NCBI GenBank assembly: GCA_964422295.1
Contig: CAYRAM010000005.1
Coordinates: 62,001 to 126,000, forward strand
Length of the DNA: 64,000 nucleotides
Direction of reading: 5' to 3'
From: UBA12191 sp964422295
GTDB lineage: Bacteria > Planctomycetota > UBA8108 > UBA1146
Part shown: one piece after another, positions 36,621 to 45,637 of the stretch
How positions within the stretch are numbered: position 1 is the first letter of the stretch
Layout of the letters: every line of letters starts with the position of its first letter
Notes under the pieces: generated by a model
The model's database searches: none
What the model was told of the DNA's origin: nothing
The model's input: the letters and a program-made list of their open reading frames with translations, nothing else
Translations under genes and position numbers: made by a program

Positions 36621-38201
36621 TCAGAAGTCCGCACTCAATCCGAGGATTTTCCACGGCTCGACCGTAATGCTCTTCCCTTTGACTTTTACCGGCTCCAGCG
36701 CTTCCTTGAGGAATTCTTCACCCAGTTGATTTGCGGTATTTGATCCGACGATGATTTCTCCTGAGTTGGCAACCTGGGATTCCAGCCGACTGGCGGTGTT
36801 GACCGTGTCCCCGATGACGGTGTAGTCCCGTCGCGCCATCGACCCCACATCGCCGACGGTGGCAATTCCCGAGTTGATCCCGATCCGCATGTGCAGATCG
36901 GGCCAGTCCGGATTCAGGCCGTTGAATTTTGCCAGGTATTCTTGCATGGCGATGGCTGCCTTTACGGCGCGTGCAGGATGATCTTCCTGTGGATCCGGAG
37001 CACCGAAGAAAGCGATCAGGGCATCGCCGATGTATTTGTCGAGGGTTCCATCCTCCAGGAACACCTCATCGGTCAAGCCATCAAAGAGGGAGTTGAGCAA
37101 CTCGACGACCTGATTTGCTGCCAGGCTCTCTGAGAGTGGAGTGAAACCGACGATGTCCGCAAACATCACCGTGATTTCCAGGTCCTGCGATCCGAGTTCC
37201 GCTTCTCCGGCGATGACTTTGTCGACGACGTTTGGAGAAAGTCGGCAAGAGAGTTCTTCACGACGGCGCTTTTCTTCGGCAACCGAATGGGTGAGGCGCA
37301 CCTGCTCCAGCGCACTGCTGACCATCAAGCCAAGAACACTGAGGATGTCGAGATGGTTCTTCTCTAACGGTTTGTTCTGCGTCACGCAGTCGACGTAAAT
37401 GATGCCGATCACCTTTTCGCCAGCAGTGAGGGGTGCGCAAAGAGCGGACTGAATGCTCATCTGTATGATGCTTTGTGCGGCTGCAAGGTCTTCCAGGTTT
37501 CCAGTGTCCTGGATCAGCACAGCGATGCGCTCTTCCAATACCTGACTGGCAATGGTGCTTGAGAGCCTGATCGTTCCCTGATCTGGGGATGATGCGCTGC
37601 TCTTCTCTGCGATTGAATGAAGTTGTCCGGAGTTGTCGAGCAAGCTGACAAAGCCCCGATCCACCGGAAGCGAACGCAATGCCAATTCGATCGCGCCTTC
37701 GGCGACCTGCTCGATATCAGAACCGGTGAGCAGGGTTTCAGCGGCGTCTTTGAAGAGCTTGAGAGCGACACCCAATTCTTGGCCACTGGTCGATTGAACA
37801 TCTCCGACACCGAGACTTGATTCCCAGTCGTCGACCATCAGGGAATCGAGAACCCCCTGGTGGGGCAGATCCCGATGAAGTTGAACCGATTGGGAGGATG
37901 TTGAAGGGCCTTCGACGAGGAATGAGATACCGCCCAGATGAAAAACCAGACCCGGCCTCAATTCCATCCGGGTGATCTTCTGGTCTCCAAGATAGATGCC
38001 GTTGCGACTACTGGTGTCCTCGATGAAAGCGGCCTCGTTTTTCCAAACGATACGAGCGTGTTGCCGCGAGATGGTCTCATCGTTGACCTGGATGTCAGAG
38101 GCGCTGGTTCTGCCCAGCGTCATCTCCATCTTCTGCGGGAGGATCTCCTCGTGGCGGTCCCCCTGTGTATCCCTGAATCGCAATATCAGCGTATTGGGCA
38201 T
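36621..38201 (-). CDS. FHA-GAF-class III adenylate/guanylate cyclase
   Basis: A 526-residue signalling enzyme. FHA domain at about 5-95 (TLGRTSASDIQVNDETISRQHARI, SSRNGIYLG), GAF domain at about 155-315, short linker, class III cyclase domain from about 345. The cyclase has metal site MFADIVGFTPLSE with Asp, second Asp in DKYIGDALIAFFG, and transition-state residues in GDTVNTASRLES. Start ATG 38201 has AAGGA. The product could supply the cyclic nucleotide sensed by the domain fused to methylglyoxal synthase in this window, which is speculation. Confidence 0.88.
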   Translation of the reverse strand: MPNTLILRFRDTQGDRHEEILPQKMEMTLGRTSASDIQVNDETISRQHARIVWKNEAAFIEDTSSRNGIYLGDQKITRMELRPGLVFHLGGISFLVEGPSTSSQSVQLHRDLPHQGVLDSLMVDDWESSLGVGDVQSTSGQELGVALKLFKDAAETLLTGSDIEQVAEGAIELALRSLPVDRGFVSLLDNSGQLHSIAEKSSASSPDQGTIRLSSTIASQVLEERIAVLIQDTGNLEDLAAAQSIIQMSIQSALCAPLTAGEKVIGIIYVDCVTQNKPLEKNHLDILSVLGLMVSSALEQVRLTHSVAEEKRRREELSCRLSPNVVDKVIAGEAELGSQDLEITVMFADIVGFTPLSESLAANQVVELLNSLFDGLTDEVFLEDGTLDKYIGDALIAFFGAPDPQEDHPARAVKAAIAMQEYLAKFNGLNPDWPDLHMRIGINSGIATVGDVGSMARRDYTVIGDTVNTASRLESQVANSGEIIVGSNTANQLGEEFLKEALEPVKVKGKSITVEPWKILGLSADF

Positions 38202-38265
38202 GATCTGTGTCCTTCTTGGGCCCCATCGTAGGGGATAGAGGGAGGGGGATGGAAGCAAAGGGGTT

Positions 38266-38299
38266 GCACCAATTTGTCGTGCCATGCACCAATTTGTCG
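38266..38299. repeat. direct repeat of 14 bp upstream of the cyclase gene
   Basis: GCACCAATTTGTCG occurs at 38266-38279 and again at 38286-38299, a 20-base period. It lies between the divergent cyclase and rpmE genes, and could be an operator or a young tandem duplication. Confidence 0.5.
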
Positions 38300-38305
38300 G
38301 TTTCC

Positions 38306-38334
38306 TTGCACAGTCGGGGGCATATTCGTACGAT
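38306..38334 (+). promoter_or_regulatory. possible promoter for rpmE-prfA
   Basis: TTGCAC, a 17-base spacer, then TACGAT. Spacing is ideal but both boxes are imperfect. It would give a leader of about 155 bases before the rpmE start. Confidence 0.35.
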
Positions 38335-38497
38335 TCTAGATCGGGCTGGAGAGGTCAGTTGACCGATTGGTACTGCCATCTGGCCCGCTGGTGCAACGAC
38401 CCCGGCTCCCTTGAACGACACGGCGTCGTCGGAAACGGGATATCGTCACCGAGTTTCACGGCCGCAACTGCTGGTTGCGGCGAATGGAGATCGACTC

Positions 38498-39235
38498 GTG
38501 AAAAAGGACATCCATCCGGATAACTACCGTCTCGTGGTTTTCCAGGACAAGAACGCAGACTTTGCTTTCCTCTCCCGCTCGACCGTCAAAACCACCGACA
38601 CCATCAAGTGGGAAGACGGTGAGGAGTACCCCCTCTTCAAGCTGGATATCTCCAGTGCATCGCACCCTTTCTACACCGGTAAGCAGACCTACGTCGATGC
38701 TGCCGGGCGGGTGGAGAAGTTCCAGAAGCGCTTCGATTGGAAAGAGGGCAAGGCTTCCGAAATGATCACCGCGGCCGAGGAGGAGTCCAAGGCCAAGCAT
38801 CGTGAGATGCTTGAGGCGGAAGAGGCGGAACGCAAAGCCGCAGCCGAGCGCAAGGCTGAGCGTGAAGAGCGTCGCAAGGCGATCCTCGAACAGAAGAAGA
38901 AGAAAGCGGAAGAAAAAGCTGCGGCCAAGGCTGCAGAAGAAGCTGCTGCTGCTGAAAAAGCGGAAGCAGAGGCTCCCGCTGAAAAAGCGCCCGCAGAAGA
39001 CGCGGCAAAAGCGGAGGCTGCACCGGAAGAAGCTCCGGCGGAAGAAGAGACCACTGCCCCAGAGACCAGCGCTCCAGAGACCAGCGCTCCAGAGACCAGC
39101 GCCCCAGAGGCCAGCGCAGACAGTGAGGCTGCTTCTGAAACTGCTGCAGAAGAGGCTCCAGCAGAAGAAGCTCCTGCGGCAGAAGCCGAAGAAAGTGGCG
39201 ACGAAGCGGAAAAACCCGCTGACGCCGATTCCTAA
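38498..39235 (+). CDS. rpmE: ribosomal protein bL31 (type B) with a long acidic Ala/Glu tail
   Basis: The first 80 residues, from GTG 38498, are a normal bL31: KKDIHPDNYRLVVF, FLSRSTVKTTDTI, HPFYTGKQTYVDAAGRVEKFQKRF. The zinc Cys residues of type A are absent. The remaining 165 residues are a low-complexity tail: a Lys/Arg/Glu helix (AEEAERKAAAERKAEREERRK) and then an Ala/Pro/Glu-rich acidic stretch with a 15-bp repeat (APETS). The usual bL31 is about 80-90 residues, so the protein is about three times normal. GGAG lies eight bases before the start. prfA follows after a strong stem-loop. Confidence 0.9.
   Translation: MKKDIHPDNYRLVVFQDKNADFAFLSRSTVKTTDTIKWEDGEEYPLFKLDISSASHPFYTGKQTYVDAAGRVEKFQKRFDWKEGKASEMITAAEEESKAKHREMLEAEEAERKAAAERKAEREERRKAILEQKKKKAEEKAAAKAAEEAAAAEKAEAEAPAEKAPAEDAAKAEAAPEEAPAEEETTAPETSAPETSAPETSAPEASADSEAASETAAEEAPAEEAPAAEAEESGDEAEKPADADS
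39061..39105. repeat. 15-bp tandem repeat in the bL31 tail
   Basis: AGAGACCAGCGCTCC twice and AGAGACCAGCGCCCC once, then a degenerate copy. Each encodes Pro-Glu-Thr-Ser-Ala, so gain or loss of a unit keeps the frame. Confidence 0.9.
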
Positions 39236-39248
39236 ATCCAATGACAAG

Positions 39249-39292
39249 CCGGGGCCGGAGGGAAGCCAGGGATGGCTTTTGTCCGGCCCCGG
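39249..39292 (+). terminator. compound stem-loop between rpmE and prfA
   Basis: Outer stem CCGGGGCCGGA/TCCGGCCCCGG (11 perfect pairs) enclosing an inner AAGCC/GGCTT hairpin. It sits in the 93-base gap. No T run follows, so it could be an attenuator or RNA-processing structure rather than a classic terminator. Confidence 0.6.
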
Positions 39293-39328
39293 TTCCATCG
39301 TGACTCCCTCTTCAAGGAGAAGAATCTG

Positions 39329-40447
39329 ATGTCTGCTTCCGACAAGGACACCCCTGACTTCCTCGATAAACCGATCGAGGGAAAATTGGAGGAAAAACTG
39401 TCCGCAATGGAGCAGCGCTACGTCGAATTGGAACAACTGATCTCTGATCCCGAACAACAGGGAAGCGGCAAGTTTCAGGAGTTGCTCAAGGAGCATGGCT
39501 CGCTGCTCTCGCTGGTGAATCTTTACCGTGAATACGGCAAGAGCAGGGAAACTCTCACAGAAGCACAGGAAATCATCGATAGCGGTGACGATGCCGAACT
39601 GAAAGAGCTGGCGGAAGCGGAGCTCCCTGATCTTGAGCAGGAGTGCTGCGACAAAGCACGTGCGGTGCGCATGGCGATCCTCGATCAGCAGGTCGAGGGG
39701 GGGGACGATTGCATCTTTGAGGTGCGCGCCGGCACCGGCGGCGAAGAGGCCGCTCTCTTCTGCGCAGACATCTTTCGACTGTACAGCCTTTACGCAGAGA
39801 AACGACGCTGGAAGATCGAAGTGATCAGTGAAAGCTCCACCGACCTCGGCGGATACAAGGAGATCACCTTTGCTGTCCGTGGTTCGGGGGCGTTTTCCCG
39901 CCTTTGTTTTGAATCGGGGGGGCACAGGGTTCAGCGCGTTCCCGCCACAGAGACCCAAGGACGAATCCACACCTCGGCGATCACGGTGGCGGTGATGCAA
40001 GAGGCCGAGGAATCAGAGATCGAAGTCGAAGAAAAGGACCTGCGCATCGACACCTTCTGTGCATCAGGGCCGGGAGGGCAGTCCGTCAACAAAACCTCGA
40101 GCGCGGTGAGGATCACCCATTTGCCCTCCGGAGTCGTCGTTTCGATGCAGGATGAAAAATCCCAGCACCGCAACAGGGACAAAGCGATGCGGCTGCTTAA
40201 AACCCGCCTCAAAGAGTTGGCGGATCGCGAGAAGCAACAGGAGGAGGATGCTTTGCGCCGCTCACTGATCGGCAGCGGAGATCGCAGCGATCGCATCCGA
40301 ACTTACAACTTTCCACAAAATCGAATCAGCGATCACCGCATCAATTGCACCCTCTACAACCTCGACCGCTTCATGACGGGGGACATCGATGACCTCCTCG
40401 ACCAGCTTGAGGCTCACGACAGGGAAGAGCGCGTTCAGGCGCTCTGA
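39329..40447 (+). CDS. prfA: peptide chain release factor 1
   Basis: Recognises UAA and UAG and triggers peptide release, 372 residues. The GGQ motif is in CASGPGGQSVNKT, and the stop-codon-reading PxT tripeptide is PAT in RVPATETQGRIHTS, which marks RF1 rather than RF2. Start ATG 39329 follows AAGGAGAAG. The prmC gene that methylates its GGQ glutamine begins 11 bases later. RF1 does not read UGA, so it does not compete with the UGA-selenocysteine codons proposed in this window; RF2 would. Confidence 0.96.
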   Translation: MSASDKDTPDFLDKPIEGKLEEKLSAMEQRYVELEQLISDPEQQGSGKFQELLKEHGSLLSLVNLYREYGKSRETLTEAQEIIDSGDDAELKELAEAELPDLEQECCDKARAVRMAILDQQVEGGDDCIFEVRAGTGGEEAALFCADIFRLYSLYAEKRRWKIEVISESSTDLGGYKEITFAVRGSGAFSRLCFESGGHRVQRVPATETQGRIHTSAITVAVMQEAEESEIEVEEKDLRIDTFCASGPGGQSVNKTSSAVRITHLPSGVVVSMQDEKSQHRNRDKAMRLLKTRLKELADREKQQEEDALRRSLIGSGDRSDRIRTYNFPQNRISDHRINCTLYNLDRFMTGDIDDLLDQLEAHDREERVQAL

Positions 40448-40457
40448 TCGGGGATCG

Positions 40458-41303
40458 ATGGCGAACTCCCGGACTTTGATCCAACAGGCGATCGCCGAAC
40501 TCACCGATTCGGATGCCCCCGATCTTGATGCCCGCTGGCTTCTGGCACACCTGCTGCAAATCGACCACAGAGATCCACGGTTGCGCCAGGATTTCAGCGT
40601 CGAAGAAGGGATCGCCAACGATTTCAGACGACAGGTGATGCGTCGATCCAAGGGTGAGCCTCTGGCCCACATCCTCGGAGAGTGGGAGTTTTACGGGCAC
40701 ACCTTTGAAGTGACTCCGGATGTCCTCGTGCCGCGACCGGAGACAGAACTGCTCGTCGATTGGGCGTTGCAACTTCTCGAATCGCAGCGACAGCCGCGAG
40801 TCGCCGAGATCGGGGTAGGGTCCCTGGCCGTACTCGCTTCATTGGCGATCGAGCGTCCCGATCTCCACGGTGTGGGGGTGGAGGTCTCCGCCGATGCCCT
40901 CGCTGTGGCGCAGCGCAACCTTGAAAGGCACGGACTCCACGATCGTCTGCAGTTGCGGGAGGGCAGTCACTATCAACCTCTCGAAGGGGCTTTCGATCTG
41001 ATCGTGGCAAACCCGCCCTACATATCGCCCGACGATCCGGAACTGCAACCTTCAGTAGCAGCCCACGAGCCAGAAATCGCTCTCATCGATCACATCGATG
41101 GTGATGGTCTCGGCCATTACCGGGTTCTCATCACCGAACTGCGTGGCCGGGTCGATGACGATGGAGGGCTGCTGCTCGAATGTGGTCACGGCCAGGCAGA
41201 TGCGATCGAAGAGCTTGCCCGTCAGAAGGGGTGGTCCGTGGAAATTCGGCAGGATCTGGCCTCCATTCCACGTGCGCTGTATCTCCATTCAGGGGATCGG
41301 TGA
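40458..41303 (+). CDS. prmC: release factor glutamine methyltransferase
   Basis: SAM-dependent enzyme that N5-methylates the GGQ Gln of release factors. VPRPETE and the catalytic NPPY motif (VANPPYISPDD) are present, 281 residues in all. Motif I reads EIGVGSLAVLASL, where the family typically has DLGTGSGAIAL; the Gly after Ser is replaced by Leu, a slight oddity. Start ATG 40458 follows GGGGA. Placement after prfA is the normal order. Confidence 0.93.
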   Translation: MANSRTLIQQAIAELTDSDAPDLDARWLLAHLLQIDHRDPRLRQDFSVEEGIANDFRRQVMRRSKGEPLAHILGEWEFYGHTFEVTPDVLVPRPETELLVDWALQLLESQRQPRVAEIGVGSLAVLASLAIERPDLHGVGVEVSADALAVAQRNLERHGLHDRLQLREGSHYQPLEGAFDLIVANPPYISPDDPELQPSVAAHEPEIALIDHIDGDGLGHYRVLITELRGRVDDDGGLLLECGHGQADAIEELARQKGWSVEIRQDLASIPRALYLHSGDR

Positions 41304-41427
41304 GCCTGAGTGCAGGATTTTGCCGGACCGTTGACAGTCCGGTCTTGTCCGCCACAATCAAAGTTGCGCTGCTCGATACTGCTGCACCGCTCGGGGCACT
41401 TTCCGGGTCGGTTGTGAAAGGCACTCT

Positions 41428-42735
41428 TTGGACAAGTTTGTGATCAGGGGCGGATTGCCCCTCAATGGCCAAGTTGAAATTTCCGGATCGAAAAACGGGA
41501 GCCTCCCGATCCTTTTTGGCAGCTTGCTGTCCCCTGGGCCGCTGTTGTTGGAGGGGGTGCCGACGAGTCTGCGCGACATCAATACCACCCTTGACATTCT
41601 GACCAAGTTCGGCGCAGAGATTGAAAAGCGCGATCAGCAAGTCGCCATCGAGGTTCCGACCCGGGGTCCGGTCAAAGCGCCCTACGATCTCGTCAAAAAG
41701 ATGCGCGCATCCATCTCTTCGTTTGGACCTTTACTGGCGCGAAGAGGGGAAGCGGTCGTCTCCTTGCCCGGTGGCTGCAACATCGGCGACAGACCCATCG
41801 ACCTGCACATCCACGGGATGGAGGCTCTCGGCGCAGAGATTCGCTACGAAAACGGATACATCATCGCCCGTGGACCTCTCAAAGGGGGGTCCGTCTATCT
41901 TTCCGGGCCGATGGGCCCGACAGTTCTCGGCACCCAAAATGTGATGATGGCCGCCGCCGGTGCAGATGGAAACTCTGTCATCGAAGGAGCCGCATGCGAA
42001 CCGGAGGTATGTAGCACCGCAGATTTCCTGCGCAGCCTCGGAGTTAAAATCGAGGGGGATGGTTCGCCGACGATCCGCATTGAAGGCGTGGGCCAGGATG
42101 GATTTTCCGGCAGCGGGGGCATGACTTTCACGATTCCTCCCGATCGCATCGAGACGGGAACCTACATCATCGCTGGCGCAGCTTCAGGAGGCCGGGTGGT
42201 GATCAACAACTGCCGCCCCCAGGAGAATCTGGCGCTGATTTCAATTTTGAAAAACATCGGCGTTCCGGTCGAAGTCAACGAGAACAGCGTCACGGTCACC
42301 GGAGTCGACCGGGTCAGCCCTGTCGATGTGGCCACGCTCGCCTTTCCGGGGTTCCCCACCGATCTTCAAGGCCCCTTGATGGCTCTGTTATGCAAGACGG
42401 ACGGGGTCAGCCTCATCACCGAAAAGATCTTTCCCGATCGATTCATGCACCTTTCCGAACTGCGTCGTTTCGGCGCCAAAGTGCGCAAAGAGGGGTCGAC
42501 GGGGATCATCGAGGGCGGCGCGCCTTTGCATGGTGCTGAAGTGATGGCGAGCGACTTGCGCGCCAGTGCGTGCCTGGTGATCGCCGGCTTGATGGCATCG
42601 GGAACGACCCAGGTACGCCGCATCTACCACCTGCAGAGGGGCTATGAATCGATGGAGCTGAAGTTGCGCGGGATCGGTGCGGATGTCGAGCGCGTCGAAG
42701 ATCGCCAGGCCGAAACAGAATTGGTGCAGGGGTAA
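41428..42735 (+). CDS. murA: UDP-N-acetylglucosamine 1-carboxyvinyltransferase
   Basis: First committed step of peptidoglycan synthesis, joining enolpyruvate to UDP-GlcNAc. The active Cys is in LPGGCNIGDRP, so fosfomycin sensitivity would be expected. The Lys-Asn pair is in SGSKNGSLPILF, and FPTDLQGPLMAL is the later family block. It is 435 residues. The start is TTG 41428 with GAAAGG eight bases upstream. It shows that the organism makes peptidoglycan. ffh follows four bases later. Confidence 0.95.
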   Translation: MDKFVIRGGLPLNGQVEISGSKNGSLPILFGSLLSPGPLLLEGVPTSLRDINTTLDILTKFGAEIEKRDQQVAIEVPTRGPVKAPYDLVKKMRASISSFGPLLARRGEAVVSLPGGCNIGDRPIDLHIHGMEALGAEIRYENGYIIARGPLKGGSVYLSGPMGPTVLGTQNVMMAAAGADGNSVIEGAACEPEVCSTADFLRSLGVKIEGDGSPTIRIEGVGQDGFSGSGGMTFTIPPDRIETGTYIIAGAASGGRVVINNCRPQENLALISILKNIGVPVEVNENSVTVTGVDRVSPVDVATLAFPGFPTDLQGPLMALLCKTDGVSLITEKIFPDRFMHLSELRRFGAKVRKEGSTGIIEGGAPLHGAEVMASDLRASACLVIAGLMASGTTQVRRIYHLQRGYESMELKLRGIGADVERVEDRQAETELVQG

Positions 42736-42739
42736 CAGC

Positions 42740-44317
42740 ATGCTCGGCGGATTGACCAAACGACTCACTGATATCGTCTCCGGCCTTCGAGGTCGCAAGA
42801 TCACAGAAGATGTGATCAAGGAGACCAGCCGCGAAATTCGCCGCGCTCTTCTCGAAGCAGATGCTTCCCTGCCGGTGGTCAAAGACTTTGAAAAGCGGGT
42901 CCGCGAGGCTGCCCTCGGTGCCGAAGTCATCGAAGGTGTCGATGCAGGTCAGATGTTTACCAAAATTGTTCAGGATGAACTGACCGCTCTGATGGGTCCC
43001 GTCGACCACGAAATCGCATGGAAGAAGTCCGGCCCGACAGTGATTTTGATGTCGGGATTGCAGGGCTCAGGAAAAACGACCACTTGCGGAAAACTGGCGC
43101 GTTATTTCGGAGAGCGAAAGAAGAAGCGCCCGATGCTCGTCGCCGCCGACTTGCAGAGACCTGCGGCTATCGAGCAATTGAAAGTGCTCGGGCGGCAACT
43201 CGATGTCCCCGTGTTCCATAAGGATGGGCTGACGCCACCGCAAGTTTGCGAAGCCGCCATCGATGCGGCTCGCGAACAGAAGTGCGATGTGATCATCCTC
43301 GATACCGCGGGCCGCCTGCACGTCGATGACCAGTTGATGGGCGAATTGAAACTGATCGCCGACAAGACCCGCCCCGATGAGACCTTTTTCGTCTGCGATG
43401 CGATGACGGGCCAGGATGCGGTCCGCTCTGCGGAGGCGTTCTCACAATCTCTCGAATTATCAGGGGTGATCCTGACCAAGCTGGACGGCGATGCCCGCGG
43501 AGGCGCAGCGCTATCGGTGAAAGCGATCACCGGCAAGCCGGTCAAGTTCGTCGGCGTCGGTGAAAAACTTGATCGCCTCGATGAGTTTCATCCGGATCGC
43601 ATGGCTTCGCGAATCCTCGGCATGGGAGATGTGGTGGGGCTCGTCGATCGCGCCCAGCAGGTGATCGACGAAAAAGAGCAGGCCGAGATGCAGGAAAAGA
43701 TGCTCGAAGCCAGCTTCACCCTGCAGGATTTCCTTTCCCAATTGCGCCAGATCAAAAAGATGGGAAGCCTCAAGGATCTGCTTTCTCACATTCCGGGTCT
43801 TGGCGGCCAGGTGGACCAGATGGATATCAAGGGTGACGAACTGGTGATCGTCGAAAGCATCATCCAATCGATGACCGCAAAGGAGCGAAGTCGTCCCGAG
43901 ATCATCAACACCAGCCGCCGGCGCCGAATCGCCGCCGGGGCCGGGCGGCCCCTGGAAGCGGTCAACGATCTGCTCAAACAGTTCAAGCAGATGCAGGGGA
44001 TGATGCAGGGCTTCAAGAAACAGTCCGGTTTCTTCGGCAAGCTCAAGGGGATGAAGGAGATGCAACAGGGTCTCGATCAGATGCAGGACCCGGGAAGCGG
44101 GGGCGCACCGGGATTGCCGGGGGGATTGCCGGGGGGATTGCCGGGGGGATTGCCGGGGGGATTGCCGGGGGGTGTGCCGGGGGAGATGCCGCAGATTCCC
44201 GGTCTCGGTGGAGGTCCCGGTGGGCCAGGGAAGGCGAAAACCGGCCCCAGCAAGGAAGAGAGGCGCAAAAAGCGCAAGCAGGAGCGCCAACGTCGCAAAA
44301 GGTCGCGCCGGCGCTGA
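42740..44317 (+). CDS. ffh: signal recognition particle protein Ffh (SRP54)
   Basis: GTPase that delivers nascent membrane proteins to the translocon. N domain 1-85; G domain with GLQGSGKTTTCGKLA, DTAGRLHVD, TKLDGDARGGAALS; Met-rich M domain from about 325 with the RNA-binding motif RRRRIAAGAG. After it comes a Gly/Pro-rich segment holding a 12-bp tandem repeat (GGLP) and a very basic end (KKRKQERQRRKRSRRR). At 525 residues it is about 75 longer than usual because of the tail. Start ATG 42740. Confidence 0.95.
   Translation: MLGGLTKRLTDIVSGLRGRKITEDVIKETSREIRRALLEADASLPVVKDFEKRVREAALGAEVIEGVDAGQMFTKIVQDELTALMGPVDHEIAWKKSGPTVILMSGLQGSGKTTTCGKLARYFGERKKKRPMLVAADLQRPAAIEQLKVLGRQLDVPVFHKDGLTPPQVCEAAIDAAREQKCDVIILDTAGRLHVDDQLMGELKLIADKTRPDETFFVCDAMTGQDAVRSAEAFSQSLELSGVILTKLDGDARGGAALSVKAITGKPVKFVGVGEKLDRLDEFHPDRMASRILGMGDVVGLVDRAQQVIDEKEQAEMQEKMLEASFTLQDFLSQLRQIKKMGSLKDLLSHIPGLGGQVDQMDIKGDELVIVESIIQSMTAKERSRPEIINTSRRRRIAAGAGRPLEAVNDLLKQFKQMQGMMQGFKKQSGFFGKLKGMKEMQQGLDQMQDPGSGGAPGLPGGLPGGLPGGLPGGLPGGVPGEMPQIPGLGGGPGGPGKAKTGPSKEERRKKRKQERQRRKRSRRR
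44113..44172. repeat. 12-bp tandem repeat in ffh, five copies
   Basis: ATTGCCGGGGGG five times in a row, encoding Gly-Gly-Leu-Pro. Perfect copies imply recent expansion; the frame is kept. Confidence 0.9.
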
Positions 44318-44341
44318 GCCGCTTCAGTTCTCCCCAGTCAG

Positions 44342-44476
44342 GGCCCCAAAACCGCTTTTTTCCGCGATGAATCGCCCAAATTCGCCGGTCGCTGTTGATG
44401 CTTTGGGGCCATCCTAGTAATTTCATTTGTTCCCCCTTAATGGGGGATGAGCCGGGGTATCGGTATGCCCGGTCCC
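44342..44476 (+). other. structured leader or spacer between ffh and rpsP
   Basis: Perfect nine-base arms GGCCCCAAA (44342) and TTTGGGGCC (44402) enclose about 50 bases with an inner GCGA-TGAA-TCGC hairpin. A second hairpin, CCCCC-TTAAT-GGGGG, is at 44432-44446, and a CCGGG/CCCGG stem follows. It could be the ffh terminator and the rpsP leader. It lacks the conserved GGAAG/AGCAG tips of SRP RNA. Confidence 0.45.
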
Positions 44477-44531
44477 CGAGGAGGGCTTACGGAAGCCCGT
44501 GAAATTTGAGCAGATACAAGGAGTGACGAAC

Positions 44532-44846
44532 ATGGCGGTAGCCTTGCGTCTCAAAAGATGCGGACGGATCCACAGACCCTTCTATCGCATCGAGGCCATC
44601 GAAAAGAGAAACGCCCGGGGTGGAAGATCCCTGGAGACCCTCGGTTGGTACGACCCGATGGTCGATGATTCAGAGAAGCGTGTAAAGATTCACGTGGACC
44701 GTGTCCAGCACTGGATCGACCAGGGCGCACGCCCGAGTGCGACGGTGACATCCTTCCTGCGCAAGGTGGATGTCAATTGGCCCCAAGGGAAAAAGAGTCG
44801 CCGCGCTGTCCAGCGTGCCAAGAAGAAGGCACAGGGCGGTTCCTGA
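44532..44846 (+). CDS. rpsP: ribosomal protein bS16
   Basis: Small-subunit protein, 104 residues. It begins MAVALRLKRCGRIHRPFYRIEAIEKRNARGG and contains IETLGWYDP-like LETLGWYDPM, the bS16 signature. AAGGAGTGACGAAC precedes ATG 44532. It heads rpsP-trmD-rplS; the rimM gene that normally follows rpsP is missing here. Confidence 0.95.
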   Translation: MAVALRLKRCGRIHRPFYRIEAIEKRNARGGRSLETLGWYDPMVDDSEKRVKIHVDRVQHWIDQGARPSATVTSFLRKVDVNWPQGKKSRRAVQRAKKKAQGGS

Positions 44847-44869
44847 GCGAGAACGGTTCGGAGAATCGG

Positions 44870-45637
44870 GTGCAGATCGACATTTTGACGATCTTTCCGC
44901 ATTTCTTTGATGAGTTTCTCCAGCACGGAATGGTGCGGGTGGCCCGGAAGCAGGGCAAAGTTGAGATCCGGATGACCGATCTTCGCGCGTTCAGTGAAGA
45001 CCGTCATCGAACCGTTGACGACCGACCTTACGGGGGAGGTCCTGGAATGTTGTTGAAACCGGAGCCGGTTTTTCGCGCCCTCGATGTGTTGGGGATCGCG
45101 CAGGGAAAGACGGCGCCGGAAGGAACGAAACTCCTGCTGACGTGCCCTCGCGGGCAAAAATTGCAGCAGGGCGACCTGGAAGAGTTTGCCGGAACGCAGC
45201 GTCTGGTGATCCTCTGCGGTCGCTACGAAGGTTACGACGAACGGATCGTCGAGGCTTATCCGTGGCAGCATGTTTCCCTTGGGGATTACGTGCTCTCCGG
45301 TGGCGAGGTGCCGGCGATGGCGATCCTGGAGGGAACGATTCGGCTGCTGCCGGGAGTTCTCGGAGATGGGGAATCGGTTTTACGCGATTCCTTCAATGCA
45401 TGGCCCGGAGCCGATGGCCTCGACCATGCTCATTGGACCCGACCTCCTGAATACCGGGGGCGAGGGGTGCCCGAGGTGCTCCGCAGCGGAGACCACGGGG
45501 CAATCGAAGAGTGGCGCCGAAGGGATTCCCGGAAGCAATCCTCCAACCGCAGCGATGCGGATGATGGCAAGGATGCGGGTGACGGGGAGCAGGCGAAGAG
45601 AGAACAGGAACCCCGAGGGGTTCCGGGAGAAGAATGA
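44870..45637 (+). CDS. trmD: tRNA (guanine-37-N1)-methyltransferase
   Basis: Methylates G37 next to the anticodon, preventing frameshifts. The knotted-fold motifs are DDRPYGGGPGMLLKPEPVF, ILCGRYEGYDERI and SLGDYVLSGGEVPAM. GTG 44870 is chosen because CGGAG precedes it and the conserved first strand (IDILTIFPHFF) starts at once. About 255 residues; the last 35 form a charged disordered tail. Its stop overlaps the rplS start by four bases. Confidence 0.95.
   Translation: MQIDILTIFPHFFDEFLQHGMVRVARKQGKVEIRMTDLRAFSEDRHRTVDDRPYGGGPGMLLKPEPVFRALDVLGIAQGKTAPEGTKLLLTCPRGQKLQQGDLEEFAGTQRLVILCGRYEGYDERIVEAYPWQHVSLGDYVLSGGEVPAMAILEGTIRLLPGVLGDGESVLRDSFNAWPGADGLDHAHWTRPPEYRGRGVPEVLRSGDHGAIEEWRRRDSRKQSSNRSDADDGKDAGDGEQAKREQEPRGVPGEE

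Noticed and set aside
38411..38497. Upstream extension of bL31
   Set aside because: The added 29 residues are not bL31-like, and GTG 38498 has a well-placed ribosome-binding site and starts the conserved sequence.
43511..44290. 259-codon open frame antisense to ffh
   Set aside because: Shadow of ffh; its Pro/Arg-rich stretch is only the reverse reading of the GGLP repeat.
44342..44476. SRP (4.5S) RNA gene next to ffh
   Set aside because: Stem-loops are present but the conserved GGAAG/AGCAG symmetric-loop tip of SRP RNA is not.
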